The position numbers were made by a program, and so were the translations under genes. The notes beneath the pieces were generated by a model. It made no database searches. It was not told the origin of the DNA and saw nothing but the letters and a program-made list of their open reading frames with translations. Shown piece after piece: positions 6,385 to 14,555 of a stretch of 20,894 nt of DNA (its first letter is position 1; every line of letters starts with the position of its first letter). Source of the DNA: CAYGAG01 sp964347765 (GTDB lineage Archaea; Thermoproteota; Bathyarchaeia; Bathyarchaeales; Bathycorpusculaceae); the NCBI GenBank assembly GCA_964347765.1, contig CAYGAG010000031.1, positions 1 through 20,894 on the forward strand, in the 5' to 3' direction.

Positions 6385-8280
6385 ATGAAGATGGTCTGGA
6401 GAAGGAAAATAGCGTACATTAATCTGTCAACAGACGAAATTTCTCAGAAAACTGTGCCCAAGAAAGTGCGAACCTTGTACTTAGGAGGCAGAGGCATTGA
6501 CATGTATATGCTCTACAACCATTTGAAGCCGAAAGTCGACCCGTTGAGCCCTGAAAATACGTTATTCGTTGGGGCAGGGCTGTTGGGAGGAATCCCTTGT
6601 TTGGGTTCAGGACGATGCGATATAGCAGCCAAGTCTCCCCTCACCGGAGCTGTTGGCGACTCTAACATAGGTGGCTTCTTTGCACCCGAACTAAGATTCG
6701 CGGGCTTTGACCACCTTGTAATCACAGGAAAAGCCGACAGACCCGTTTATCTTCTAGTGAAGAACAATGAAATCGAGATCAAGGAAGCTTCGCATCTCTG
6801 GGGTAAAGACACTTTTGAAACGCAGGCAATCATAAGAGAGGACGAAGATGATGAAAACGTGAAATCCTTAGTTATCGGCGTTGCTGGTGAAAACTTGGTT
6901 AGATTCGCCAACGTGCTAACTGGAATGAAAAACTCTGCTGGAAGAACTGGAATGGGCTGTGTGATGGGTTCAAAGAATCTTAAGGCTATTGCTGCTAGAG
7001 GTACAATTCCCCTCGAGTTTGCCCATCCTGATAAACTTCTCGAGTATTGCAGGCAAATGAACGAGATGATCACAAGTACCCGTTGGTCGAAAGCACAATC
7101 ACGGTGGGGCACAATGATCATTTACAGCAACACAAATACCACTGGCTTAATCAGAACAAGAAACTTTCAACTCAATCGGCTGGAGGAAGGTCAGGACTTA
7201 GAGCCTGAGAACATAGACCGTTACTCCATCGGCACTTCAGGATGCTATGGATGCGCTGTTCACTGCCGGCACCGCTACGTACTTAGAGAAGGCCCATACG
7301 CACCGCTTTACGGAGAAGGCCCAGAATACACATCGCTGGGAGCCTTTGGTACAATGGTTGACTGCAAGAGAATGGAAACAATCCTAGTGGCTAACCACCT
7401 AGTTAACAAGTATGGTCTTGACACTCTAGAGACAGGAGGGCTGATTGCATGGGCCATGGAGCTTTATCAAAAAGGAGTACTCAACGACGAAATAACCGAC
7501 GGACTGAAGCTGGAATGGGGCGACGAAGAAGCCTTGTATGAAATGATACATAGAATCGCCTATCGGAAAGGACTTGGAAACACTCTGGCAGACGGTTTTG
7601 GAAAAGCAATAGCAAAAATAGGCAATGGTTCTGAGTACTATGCGATTCAAGTAAAGGGAATGAGCAACCTTCATTCAGACGAGCGCCCAACACCAAGCTT
7701 TGCTTTGGGCATCGCAACCTCCACAAGGGGTGCCGACCACCTGCGAAGCCGTCCTGCAATAGACATGTATGCCTTGCCAGAAGATCTTCTGAAAGAAGTA
7801 TATGGGGGTCCTGTGGACACAGATTACAATTCTTATGATGGAAAAAGCAGAATGGTTTGGTGGCAAGAACGACTCTACGCCGTTACGGACTCCATTGGAA
7901 TATGCAAGTTCCAAACCGTTTTCTGCGCGTTACACGCTCCTAAGTGGAAAGAGTTCTCGAAGCTTGTTCAACTAGCCACTGGAATGGAAATTTCAAAGGC
8001 CCAGTTAATGGAAATTGGAGAAAGAATCTACACTATTGAAAGATTGTTTAACCTACGTGAAGGTTTTTCAAGGAAAGACGACAACCTACCCGAACGTTAC
8101 TTCAAGGAGCCTACACCCATTGGACTGCCTGTAGCCAGAGACAAGAAAATTGATAGAGAAAAGTTCAACATGATGCTAGACGAATATTATGAACTTCATG
8201 GTTGGGATAACGATGGCATTCCTACAGCGGAAACGTTGAAAAAGCTGAGTCTCGACAAAGAGCCATCGAATCTTGCATGA
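6385..8280 (+). CDS. Tungsten-containing aldehyde:ferredoxin oxidoreductase family protein (AOR/BamB family)
   Basis: A 631-residue protein of normal AOR length. The [4Fe-4S] ligands are C287, C290 and C294 (GCYGCAVHCRH) with the fourth at C507 in DSIGICKF. Metal-pterin binding segments include LGGRGI (33-38), GRTGMGCVMGSKNLKA and the C-terminal STRGADHLRS. EGPEYTSLG (311-319) matches the conserved PEY region. The enzyme should carry a tungsten (or molybdenum) bis-pterin centre and act in the cytoplasm. Candidate reactions are oxidation of aldehydes, including aromatic ones, to acids, the reverse reaction, or a BamB-type ring reduction. Start choice: ATG 6385, or ATG 6391 (MVWRRKIAYINL), which has AGG eight bases upstream and the more typical N-terminus. 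Its stop overlaps the next gene. Family certain, substrate not. Confidence 0.9.
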   Translation: MKMVWRRKIAYINLSTDEISQKTVPKKVRTLYLGGRGIDMYMLYNHLKPKVDPLSPENTLFVGAGLLGGIPCLGSGRCDIAAKSPLTGAVGDSNIGGFFAPELRFAGFDHLVITGKADRPVYLLVKNNEIEIKEASHLWGKDTFETQAIIREDEDDENVKSLVIGVAGENLVRFANVLTGMKNSAGRTGMGCVMGSKNLKAIAARGTIPLEFAHPDKLLEYCRQMNEMITSTRWSKAQSRWGTMIIYSNTNTTGLIRTRNFQLNRLEEGQDLEPENIDRYSIGTSGCYGCAVHCRHRYVLREGPYAPLYGEGPEYTSLGAFGTMVDCKRMETILVANHLVNKYGLDTLETGGLIAWAMELYQKGVLNDEITDGLKLEWGDEEALYEMIHRIAYRKGLGNTLADGFGKAIAKIGNGSEYYAIQVKGMSNLHSDERPTPSFALGIATSTRGADHLRSRPAIDMYALPEDLLKEVYGGPVDTDYNSYDGKSRMVWWQERLYAVTDSIGICKFQTVFCALHAPKWKEFSKLVQLATGMEISKAQLMEIGERIYTIERLFNLREGFSRKDDNLPERYFKEPTPIGLPVARDKKIDREKFNMMLDEYYELHGWDNDGIPTAETLKKLSLDKEPSNLA

Positions 8281-8780
8281 GGTGGCCTGACTTGCAGAAA
8301 ATGTTAGCCATCGATCCTGAGAAATGCACAGGCTGCAGACTCTGCGAAACGGCATGTTCAATGTATAATGAAAAAACTTGCACGCCTGAAACAGCGAGAA
8401 TCCGCGTGACAAAGTGGGAAAATGAAGGGGTCTATATCCCGATGGTTTGCCAACAATGCGACACACCGATTTGTGAAACTGTTTGTCCCATGCATGCCAT
8501 AAAACGGGATTCTGAAACGCAAGCTGTAGTTATTGATGATGAGTTATGTGTTGGATGTAGGTTGTGCGTGCAATTCTGCCCCTTTGGAAGTATCGGAGTG
8601 GATGATAGAACCAAGAAGATAATCAAATGCAATCTGTGTGGCGGTGAACCAGTCTGTGTCAAGTTTTGTCAACCAGCGGCCCTGCAGTATGTTGACGCAT
8701 CCACACTGAATACACGAAAACGAAGATCAGCAGCCGAAAGATTCTCCGACCTTCTGAAAAAAATGGTAACTACAATCTAG
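8277..8780 (+). CDS. Four-cluster [4Fe-4S] ferredoxin subunit (AorA/BamC/HycB type)
   Basis: A 167-residue polyferredoxin with four cysteine quartets: C17/20/23/27, C58/61/66/70, C91/94/97/101 and C118/121/127/131, enough for four [4Fe-4S] clusters. This spacing is that of the electron-transfer subunits of dehydrogenases, such as the small subunit of Aromatoleum AOR or BamC of class II benzoyl-CoA reductase. It should carry electrons between the AOR-family protein and another redox partner. The longest frame begins ATG 8277, overlapping the AOR stop by four bases. A GAGGTGG site at 8279-8285 is better placed for TTG 8292 (L6) and could also serve ATG 8301 (MLAIDPEKCTGC), so the true start may be downstream. 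The basic C-terminal tail after residue 145 has no cysteines. Confidence 0.88.
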   Translation: MRWPDLQKMLAIDPEKCTGCRLCETACSMYNEKTCTPETARIRVTKWENEGVYIPMVCQQCDTPICETVCPMHAIKRDSETQAVVIDDELCVGCRLCVQFCPFGSIGVDDRTKKIIKCNLCGGEPVCVKFCQPAALQYVDASTLNTRKRRSAAERFSDLLKKMVTTI

Positions 8781-8791
8781 GAACAAGTCTT

Positions 8792-10312
8792 TTACAAAGC
8801 GACCTCGGCAATCTCTGCGAAGTCACAGATTTTGATCGGGATTGACTTTCTGATCGATGCATATCTTAGATTCATCTGACACGTTGGACATGCTGTTGCT
8901 AGAGCATTTACGTTGAGTGGAACCACATCTTTTTCCAACCGGGCAGACGCGGAATTTATGCTAGCAGTATTACTATACGACCAAAGCCCGCCGCCCCCTC
9001 CGCAACAACGGGAGCGGCTCTTGCTCAAGGGCATCTCGACAAATTTAAGGTCTGGAATCTTGCCCAACACGTTTCGTGGAGCATCGTACACATTTGCGTG
9101 GCGACCTAAGGAACATGGATCGTGGTAGGTGACTGTTCTATTAATGCTTTGGAATTCAAGCCGTCCTTCTCCCAACAATTCTTCCATGAATTCTGATACG
9201 TGAATCACGTCAAGCTGTAGATCAACGTCTAGCATTTCTGGAAAAAGCTTTGAAAACGTGTAATAGCAGCCTGCACAAGATGTAACGATCAACTCTGCTC
9301 TCGTCTCTTCCATTTTGTCAATGAGATTAATCGCATTCCTCTTTGCCTCATCCCACAAGCCCGATGCCAACAAAACGTAACCGCAACATCCTTCCTTTTC
9401 GCCGAGAAAAGTAAAATCAACTTCACCACGATTCAGGATGTTTGTAACTGCTTCAGCCGTCTTAGGGGTGCGTGCAGCCACAGTGCAACCAACCCAGTAA
9501 AGAACATTAGCCTTCTTCTCAGAGCGCGGTTTCGAAGCCATTTTCAACCGAGAAAGACGCCGCTTCTGAAGAGTTGCCCCGCCTGGATCTCCAACTTTCA
9601 GTATGTTCTCAGCAGCAGCCTTGAAGATCTTTGGAGCAAAACCTTCAAGCACAACTTGTCGGCGAGCAGCTATGATAGCTTCCTGAAACTCTGAACGTTG
9701 TAGGCATTCGGCAAAACAAAGTCCACAGGTACTACAAGTATACAGGACGTCAACGATCTTCGGAGAAATGGATAACTCTTCTCTTGACAGAGCTCTTATC
9801 AAGAGCAGTCTTCCTTTTGCTGACCACGTTTCAATATTATTAGAAGACGAGGCTACAGTGCAATAGCTGCTACATGTATCACATTCTTCGCATTTTGTTG
9901 TTGACCTATTGAGAAACAGTAGTTTCTGGGCAAGAGCAAGCTTTTTCAAAGTGCCGCTTTCCGTTTTCCGAAATTCGTTGATGTTTTCTACTGACGCTTT
10001 TCCTAGTTCTTTAAAAGGCTTGAGATCGAACAGTTTGGAATCATCTAGCACCACTATTGGCTTGGAGGCCTTCTTCAAACTGATAGTCTTTCCTCGTCGT
10101 GCAACGATAAATTCCTCTTCATCAGCCAATCTCATAACTTTTTTAGTTTCTTCTGGAGACTTTGTTCTGACGACTCCATTTAGCCTAGGTATACGTCGTT
10201 CTCGATAGATTTCCTCGAAAGAATATACGTAAAGATCTTCAACGTCCGTTAGAACGTTTGCTGCTCCCACAATCTTCTGAAGGAGGTTGATTGTTTCGGT
10301 TGGCAAAGTCAA
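8792..10312 (-). CDS. HdrD/GlcF-like Fe-S oxidoreductase with shortened GlcD-type N-terminus
   Basis: A 506-residue protein. Residues 140-205 hold two ferredoxin-type quartets (C141/144/147/151 and C193/196/199/203). Two CCG domains follow: C276, C309-C310, C346/C349, and C400, C436-C437, C475/C478. This is the HdrD/GlcF/BamD architecture that binds a special [4Fe-4S] cluster and passes electrons. Residues 1-95 resemble only the first part of a GlcD-type FAD-binding domain (VLTDVEDLYVYSFEEIYRE, VVRTKSPEETKKVMRLA, then ARRGKT), after which the rest of that domain is missing. It converges on the ferredoxin gene with an 11-base gap and is downstream of thiolase and DUF35 genes on its own strand. 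Start TTG 10312 without Shine-Dalgarno is uncertain. Likely an electron carrier linked to acyl-CoA or AOR chemistry. Confidence 0.85.
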   Translation of the reverse strand: MTLPTETINLLQKIVGAANVLTDVEDLYVYSFEEIYRERRIPRLNGVVRTKSPEETKKVMRLADEEEFIVARRGKTISLKKASKPIVVLDDSKLFDLKPFKELGKASVENINEFRKTESGTLKKLALAQKLLFLNRSTTKCEECDTCSSYCTVASSSNNIETWSAKGRLLLIRALSREELSISPKIVDVLYTCSTCGLCFAECLQRSEFQEAIIAARRQVVLEGFAPKIFKAAAENILKVGDPGGATLQKRRLSRLKMASKPRSEKKANVLYWVGCTVAARTPKTAEAVTNILNRGEVDFTFLGEKEGCCGYVLLASGLWDEAKRNAINLIDKMEETRAELIVTSCAGCYYTFSKLFPEMLDVDLQLDVIHVSEFMEELLGEGRLEFQSINRTVTYHDPCSLGRHANVYDAPRNVLGKIPDLKFVEMPLSKSRSRCCGGGGGLWSYSNTASINSASARLEKDVVPLNVNALATACPTCQMNLRYASIRKSIPIKICDFAEIAEVAL

Positions 10313-10325
10313 TGCGAAACAACTG

Positions 10326-10760
10326 TCATTTGTGGGCTAGATTTTGGCTCTCGGGCTTTCTTAGTTCATAGATCATTTTTCCGCCCATAAGCTCGACAGG
10401 AACAAGCTTCAAGCTCATACCTATATTTATCTCGTCTTCCCTGACTTCCTTGCTTAGAGGAGCTAACACTGTAGGACCCTCGTGAAATTGTGCCACCCCT
10501 AAAGTATAGGGAACCTCGTATCGGAAGCTTGCAGGCGCGAAATAAAGAGTAGAAAACGTCACCAGCTTGCAGTTGCCGCCCAGTTCTACCCATTCCATTT
10601 CACCTGTCATGCAATCGCAGTCAGCTCGAGGCGGAAAGTACAGTTTCCCACACTTACTGCATCTGGTTCCCATTATCTTGCCTGCTTCAAGATTTTTTTG
10701 GAATTCTTGTAGCTTTGTTTCCGACACATAGCTCATTTTCCCGAATTTTGCGAAGCTCAA
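10326..10760 (-). CDS. DUF35 zinc-ribbon/OB-fold acyl-CoA-associated protein
   Basis: A 144-residue protein with a rubredoxin-like zinc ribbon (C34, C37, C48, C50; RCSKCGKLYFPPRADCDC) followed by an OB-fold, the DUF35 family. In archaea these proteins bind next to thiolases and HMG-CoA synthase and are thought to bridge or gate acyl-CoA transfer. The partner thiolase lies just upstream and its stop is 10 bases before this start. TTG at 10760 is chosen because GAGGTG lies six bases upstream; an ATG at residue 9 is less well placed. It contains no catalytic motif of its own. Confidence 0.88.
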   Translation of the reverse strand: MSFAKFGKMSYVSETKLQEFQKNLEAGKIMGTRCSKCGKLYFPPRADCDCMTGEMEWVELGGNCKLVTFSTLYFAPASFRYEVPYTLGVAQFHEGPTVLAPLSKEVREDEINIGMSLKLVPVELMGGKMIYELRKPESQNLAHK

Positions 10761-10770
10761 TTTCTACACC

Positions 10771-11937
10771 TCAGGTTCTGAGTACAGTTACAGCACAGTA
10801 CATGCCTATTCCACCAAGATTGTGGGCTAGCCCAATTTTTGCTCCTTTCACTTGAGTATCACCCGCTTCACCTCTTAGTTGTTTCACAAGTGTTCTGATC
10901 TGAGAGGCTCCCGTTGCTCCAACAGGGTGTCCCTTGGCTAATAGACCACCGTCGATGTTTACTGGTATCTTGCCGCCTAGATAGGTTTGTCCTTCCTCGG
11001 CGAGTTTACCTCCTTGGCCTCTCTCACAGAAGCCCAGGTCTTCATAATTTATGATCTCTGTTATAGTGAAGCAGTCGTGGACTTCAGCCACATCGATATC
11101 ATTCGGTCCGATCCCTGACATTTTGTAGGCTTGTTTAGCAGCTTCAACCGTGCAGCCAAAAGAATTGTATGAAGTATCCCTGCTTGTCAGAGTCATTGGG
11201 CTTGACGCAAGTCCTAGCCCGGCAACCCAAACTGGTGTGTCCGTAATCTTTCTAGCCACTTCTTCACTTGCCAGTATTATACACGCAGCACCATCAGAAT
11301 TGGCGCAGCAATCGTATCGTTTCAACGGACTGGCAATCATTCTTGATCCTAGAACGTCATTAGAGGTAATCTCTTTCTGGAACATTGCCTTTGGGTTCTT
11401 GGTTGCATAGAAATGATTTTTCACTGCTACTTTTGCCAGCTGCTCTTCGGTTGTTCCGAATTTCTGCATGTGGGATTTAGCGTATAGAGCAAAATACGCA
11501 GGCATTGTGGTTCCAAAAGGTGACTCCCACATCACGTCGCCCGATCGCCCCATCACTTCTTGGACTTCCGCTGAACTCAATTCAGTCATCTTTTGAAAGC
11601 CAACAATAGCTACAACATCATGTAAGCCAGAGGCAATAAAAGACCAGCCGATTCGCAGTCCTACGCCGCTTGAAGCGCAAACGGCTTCTACGTTGAATGT
11701 TGGTTGGGGGTTTAAGCCGAGGTATTCGGCTATTACACCGGCAGGAGTTCTTTGTTTGTCATAATGTGTGGCAGAACATATTATGGAGGCTTGAATCTCC
11801 TTGCTTGTGATGTCAGCGTCTTCCACGGTCTCCCTGAATGCTTCAAAGGCGATTTCTCGAATGGATGCGTCAGGTCTTCTGCCAAATTTTGTTTGTCCCA
11901 CTCCGATAATAGCAGCTTTCCTCATTGATGATCCCAC
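10771..11937 (-). CDS. Thiolase (acetyl-CoA acetyltransferase, SCP-x-like archaeal type)
   Basis: A 388-residue thiolase. The acyl-accepting cysteine is C87 in EAVCASSGVG. Other active-site elements are H287 (EVHDCFTITE), H337 in GHPVGATGAS and H372 in AHNLGG with C381. This is the archaeal SCP-x-like branch that pairs with DUF35 proteins. It may cleave 3-ketoacyl-CoA (for example downstream of pimelyl-CoA after ring opening) or condense acetyl-CoA for the mevalonate pathway. No HMG-CoA synthase is beside it, and the aromatic-degradation setting tilts towards beta-oxidation, but this is inference. The frame starts at GTG 11937; ATG 11925 gives MRKAAIIGVGQTKFG, the family-typical N-terminus, and is preferred. 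All catalytic residues are present. Confidence 0.88.
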   Translation of the reverse strand: MGSSMRKAAIIGVGQTKFGRRPDASIREIAFEAFRETVEDADITSKEIQASIICSATHYDKQRTPAGVIAEYLGLNPQPTFNVEAVCASSGVGLRIGWSFIASGLHDVVAIVGFQKMTELSSAEVQEVMGRSGDVMWESPFGTTMPAYFALYAKSHMQKFGTTEEQLAKVAVKNHFYATKNPKAMFQKEITSNDVLGSRMIASPLKRYDCCANSDGAACIILASEEVARKITDTPVWVAGLGLASSPMTLTSRDTSYNSFGCTVEAAKQAYKMSGIGPNDIDVAEVHDCFTITEIINYEDLGFCERGQGGKLAEEGQTYLGGKIPVNIDGGLLAKGHPVGATGASQIRTLVKQLRGEAGDTQVKGAKIGLAHNLGGIGMYCAVTVLRT

Positions 11938-11970
11938 TTCACCAAAGTCTATTGAACTTGATGTTTTAAT

Positions 11971-13065
11971 CTATTTCCTTTCTCTAAAATAGGCTATTAC
12001 TTTTTCTGCAAAGAGCTTGCAGGTTTCCGTCATCAGCTTAGGTGAAACAAAGAAAGGCGAAATGAAGTGACGAACGCCAGCCTTCACATATTCTTCTATC
12101 CTTCCAATAACATCATCAGGAGCACCAAATATGACAGGTGATTCGTCAACCACCTCATCAGGCAATGCTTGAGCTACTTCCAGAAGACGCTTGGAAACCT
12201 CAGGGTTAAATACAAGACTGGAAGTCATCTCAAATTCTTTTGTCGGAACAGGATAACCAAGGCGCTCTATTATCCTCGGTCTTGACAGCAAATAGAGCTT
12301 CGCAGGCAACAGAACAAGCTTCCGCGCAGTATCAAAATCATCAGCCACAACTACATAAACGAATAATGCAGGTTCTATCTCTGGAGGATTATCCCATCCC
12401 CTCCCATCCCAGAACCTTCCAGCTCTACTCGCTTCTTCAAAGACGTATTTGAGCTTCTCAGCATATTCGTCAGGCTGTGTAGACGCAGGAACCCAACCAT
12501 CCCCGTATTCGGCGGCCATTCTCATGGTTCTTGGCGAGTTTCCAGCCACGAATATAGGAACATGAGGCTTTTGAAATGGCTTTGGCTGAAGAAAGGCTCC
12601 TTCTAGTCTGTAGAATTGTCCTTCATGAGTAACAACGTCTTCTGTCCAAAGTCTTTTTATGATCTTGAGGGCTTCGATAGTTCGTGAGACTGGCTTGTTC
12701 CATGATATTCCATAGGGATTTAGATTCATAGCTTCTCCTATGCCTATTCCAAGAATAGCTCGACCGCGTGAAATGATGTCGCAGGTTGCGGCCATCTGGG
12801 CAAGAACTGCTGGGTGATGTCTGTAAGTATCGCTTACACACGTACCAAGAAGAATGCGTTTCGTTCGCAATGCAATTGCAGATAGCACAGTCCAAGCTTC
12901 TAGGGAATCCCATCTCCGTATCCCAAAACCCACCGTGTGGTCAGGCATCCAAAAAGAGTCGAAGCCTTGCTCCTCAACGTATACTGCAAGATCGCTTATG
13001 ATCTGCCAAGGATACGGAGCACTTTCATACCCAAACTTGATTTGCACTGGGAGGATTTCTTTCAT
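11971..13065 (-). CDS. F420-dependent luciferase-like (LLM) oxidoreductase, Mer-related
   Basis: A 364-residue TIM-barrel flavin/F420 oxidoreductase. Typical segments are GFDSFWMPDHT near residue 34, the HHPAVLAQMAAT helix, GRAILGIGIGEAMN, and the C-terminal GAPDDVIGRIEEYVKAGVRHF, which is characteristic of the methylene-tetrahydromethanopterin reductase (Mer)-like branch. It is longer than Mer (about 325 residues), with an insertion around residues 230-290, so it is probably a Mer relative acting on another substrate with coenzyme F420. Start ATG 13065 has only a weak GAGAG-like sequence upstream. The thiolase gene follows 33 bases downstream on the same strand, suggesting joint expression. 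The substrate cannot be told from sequence. Confidence 0.85.
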   Translation of the reverse strand: MKEILPVQIKFGYESAPYPWQIISDLAVYVEEQGFDSFWMPDHTVGFGIRRWDSLEAWTVLSAIALRTKRILLGTCVSDTYRHHPAVLAQMAATCDIISRGRAILGIGIGEAMNLNPYGISWNKPVSRTIEALKIIKRLWTEDVVTHEGQFYRLEGAFLQPKPFQKPHVPIFVAGNSPRTMRMAAEYGDGWVPASTQPDEYAEKLKYVFEEASRAGRFWDGRGWDNPPEIEPALFVYVVVADDFDTARKLVLLPAKLYLLSRPRIIERLGYPVPTKEFEMTSSLVFNPEVSKRLLEVAQALPDEVVDESPVIFGAPDDVIGRIEEYVKAGVRHFISPFFVSPKLMTETCKLFAEKVIAYFRERK

Positions 13066-13219
13066 TATCTTACTCTCATCAAATTTAGAAAAGCCATTTT
13101 CCTTTTAGACATTTCTCTGATAGCCACACACTCGTCCAAATGAAGATATCTGTTATGTCCATGCTCATGCCTTTAGGCTTGCTTCAGTCAATCACTTGTC
13201 TTTGATCAATAATAAATCT

Positions 13220-13430
13220 ATGCCGCCGGGAATGACTGCTGAGATTATCGATAATTCAAACGCTTGCTCGAAACTGTTGTCAGAGAGGCTGTGCTGTCGA
13301 GATACGTAATGTCAATAGGAGAGTTTTTGAGCTTGGCTATGAAGATGCAACAAAGGAACTCAAGTCTCTTCAGCTGTTTCCTTTGTACGGTCTTCCTCGT
13401 CATCAAGAACTGCTTTCAGTAAGGCCTTGA
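13220..13430 (+). pseudogene. Possible frameshifted small gene in the 13066-13359 gap
   Basis: The gap has no intact gene. From ATG 13220 one frame reads MPPGMTAEIIDNSNACSKLL then SERLCCRDT and stops at TAA. Another plus-strand frame reads GCAVEIRNVNRRVF then ELGYEDATKELKSLQ and continues to TGA at 13428-13430. If GA is restored at the GAGAGG run near 13290, the two join as SKLLSERGCAVEIRNVNRR, which looks like normal protein. It overlaps the end of the opposite gene by about 70 bases. This is a judgement on amino-acid character only; the protein is not recognised. Confidence 0.3.
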
Positions 13431-13722
13431 ATATCCCCATGTCAGAAACGTCTACTATCGGAATCTGGAAGCTCTTGTCAACTTCGTAGATCTTCTCGTA
13501 TCTGGGGAATTCAGCGTAGCAGACATGGCTTATCGGGAATTCGTTGGTCTTGATCTCATGTTCCAAGGATTTCTCGTATACTTCTAGGCAGAAGAGATAC
13601 CCGTTGATCCACTGAAGTCTATTCATTCCATAAGTAGCTGCGCACCAAGCTAGATCCTTTGTTGAACGTTTGTCTAAGCCTAATACTCTGACATTTCGGG
13701 TGGGGGCGATCTTGACATCCAA
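13360..13722 (-). CDS. Uncharacterised 120-residue protein paired with the XPF nuclease gene
   Basis: I do not recognise the family. The protein has an N-terminal beta-rich stretch (DVKIAPTRNVRVLGLDKR), a central region with three cysteines and aromatic residues (GYLFCLEVYEKSLEHEI; ISHVCYAEFPRYEKIYEV), and an acidic C-terminal tail (DDEEDRTKETAEET). No signal peptide or membrane segment is seen. The start is TTG 13722, nine bases after GAGGAG, which itself is formed by the last codons of the nuclease gene; the six-base gap means translational coupling. A job in DNA repair with the nuclease is suggested by this coupling but not shown. Codon use looks like its neighbours. Confidence 0.7.
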   Translation of the reverse strand: MDVKIAPTRNVRVLGLDKRSTKDLAWCAATYGMNRLQWINGYLFCLEVYEKSLEHEIKTNEFPISHVCYAEFPRYEKIYEVDKSFQIPIVDVSDMGIFKALLKAVLDDEEDRTKETAEET

Positions 13723-13728
13723 ACCTTT

Positions 13729-14439
13729 TCACTCCTCGAAGGAAGTTGTCAGTACCTCTTTAGCCCTGCCAGCTATTGTCGGTCCGAGACCATGGACAGT
13801 TTTAGGCCAATCATCCACGTTTGAAAATGCACTCAAGGGGTTTCCGTAAGATTTCAAGATTGCAGTTGCTTTCTCTCTGCCGATGTTGGGCAGGCTGGCC
13901 ATGAAAAAGATTTGAGCATCTGATGTAGATTCACACTTTTTGACAGGGTGAACTGCAGGAACTCTCTTCTCCACGAATTGTTCTTGACGGGCAGCAACAT
14001 ACAAGAAGTCTATTGTCTCTTTGTAGGAAGTAGTGTTGATCATGGCAACTCCGTTCTTGGCTAGGTTGAACATAGCTCCCCAGACAGAAGCAGGTCTGAT
14101 TCGGCTATATTTGTAGATCACAGGCAAATAGCCTTCCAGCAGGATTAGAGCCTGTGGATATGCGTCTCTCAGCGTGAATAGCTGATCGAAGAGATGACGC
14201 CGTGTAAGGGTATAGACAAAGTCTTTGACCGTCTTTCTCTCCACGGCACACTTATCAGATATGATGTAATCGCCTTTTTCGAGGGTTCTTATTGCTACAG
14301 CGGCGCCCTGTTCTCTTAGTCCTTTGACAATTTTAGCAGCAGTGTTAGCTTCACGACTGTCGATGATGATCGTTGGTTGTTCGTTATTTTCCGCCTCCTT
14401 CACGTAAGGGATAAGAGTTTCAGTTCCAGACATGCACAT
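13729..14439 (-). CDS. xpf: ERCC4/XPF-type structure-specific endonuclease (short archaeal form)
   Basis: A 236-residue nuclease. The ERCC4 active site is complete: IIIDSRE (24-30), GDYII (56-60) and VERKTVKDF (66-74), which provide the metal-binding acidic residues and the ERK core. The C-terminal 65 residues form tandem helix-hairpin-helix DNA-binding motifs (LPNIGREKATAILKSYGNPL; VHGLGPTIAGRA). It lacks the helicase domain of euryarchaeal Hef, so it is the short form found in Crenarchaeota and related groups, which usually works as a dimer with PCNA on flap, fork and 3'-overhang structures. No C-terminal PIP-box was identified, as the protein ends TTSFEE. ATG 14439 has no Shine-Dalgarno; ATG 14433 (MSG) is equally possible. 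Confidence 0.93.
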   Translation of the reverse strand: MCMSGTETLIPYVKEAENNEQPTIIIDSREANTAAKIVKGLREQGAAVAIRTLEKGDYIISDKCAVERKTVKDFVYTLTRRHLFDQLFTLRDAYPQALILLEGYLPVIYKYSRIRPASVWGAMFNLAKNGVAMINTTSYKETIDFLYVAARQEQFVEKRVPAVHPVKKCESTSDAQIFFMASLPNIGREKATAILKSYGNPLSAFSNVDDWPKTVHGLGPTIAGRAKEVLTTSFEE

Positions 14440-14486
14440 GACTCACATATGGAGGTTTCGTCATAAGATGCTATTCGCTTCTCACT

Positions 14487-14495
14487 CATATAATT
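14487..14495 (-). promoter_or_regulatory. TATA-like element for the xpf operon
   Basis: AATTATATG on the minus strand, about 26 bases before a predicted start near 14465. This leaves a leader of about 26 bases without a recognisable ribosome site. Confidence 0.4.
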
Positions 14496-14555
14496 GCAAC
14501 GTATAAGATAAACAATTAAGACTTGTTGTAATCAATGTAGCGCGAGTGCGGCAAA

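Noticed and set aside
6385..8280. Naming the AOR-family gene bamB outright
   Set aside because: Cysteine ligands and pterin motifs are shared by all AOR-family enzymes; I cannot verify BamB-specific active-site residues without alignment.
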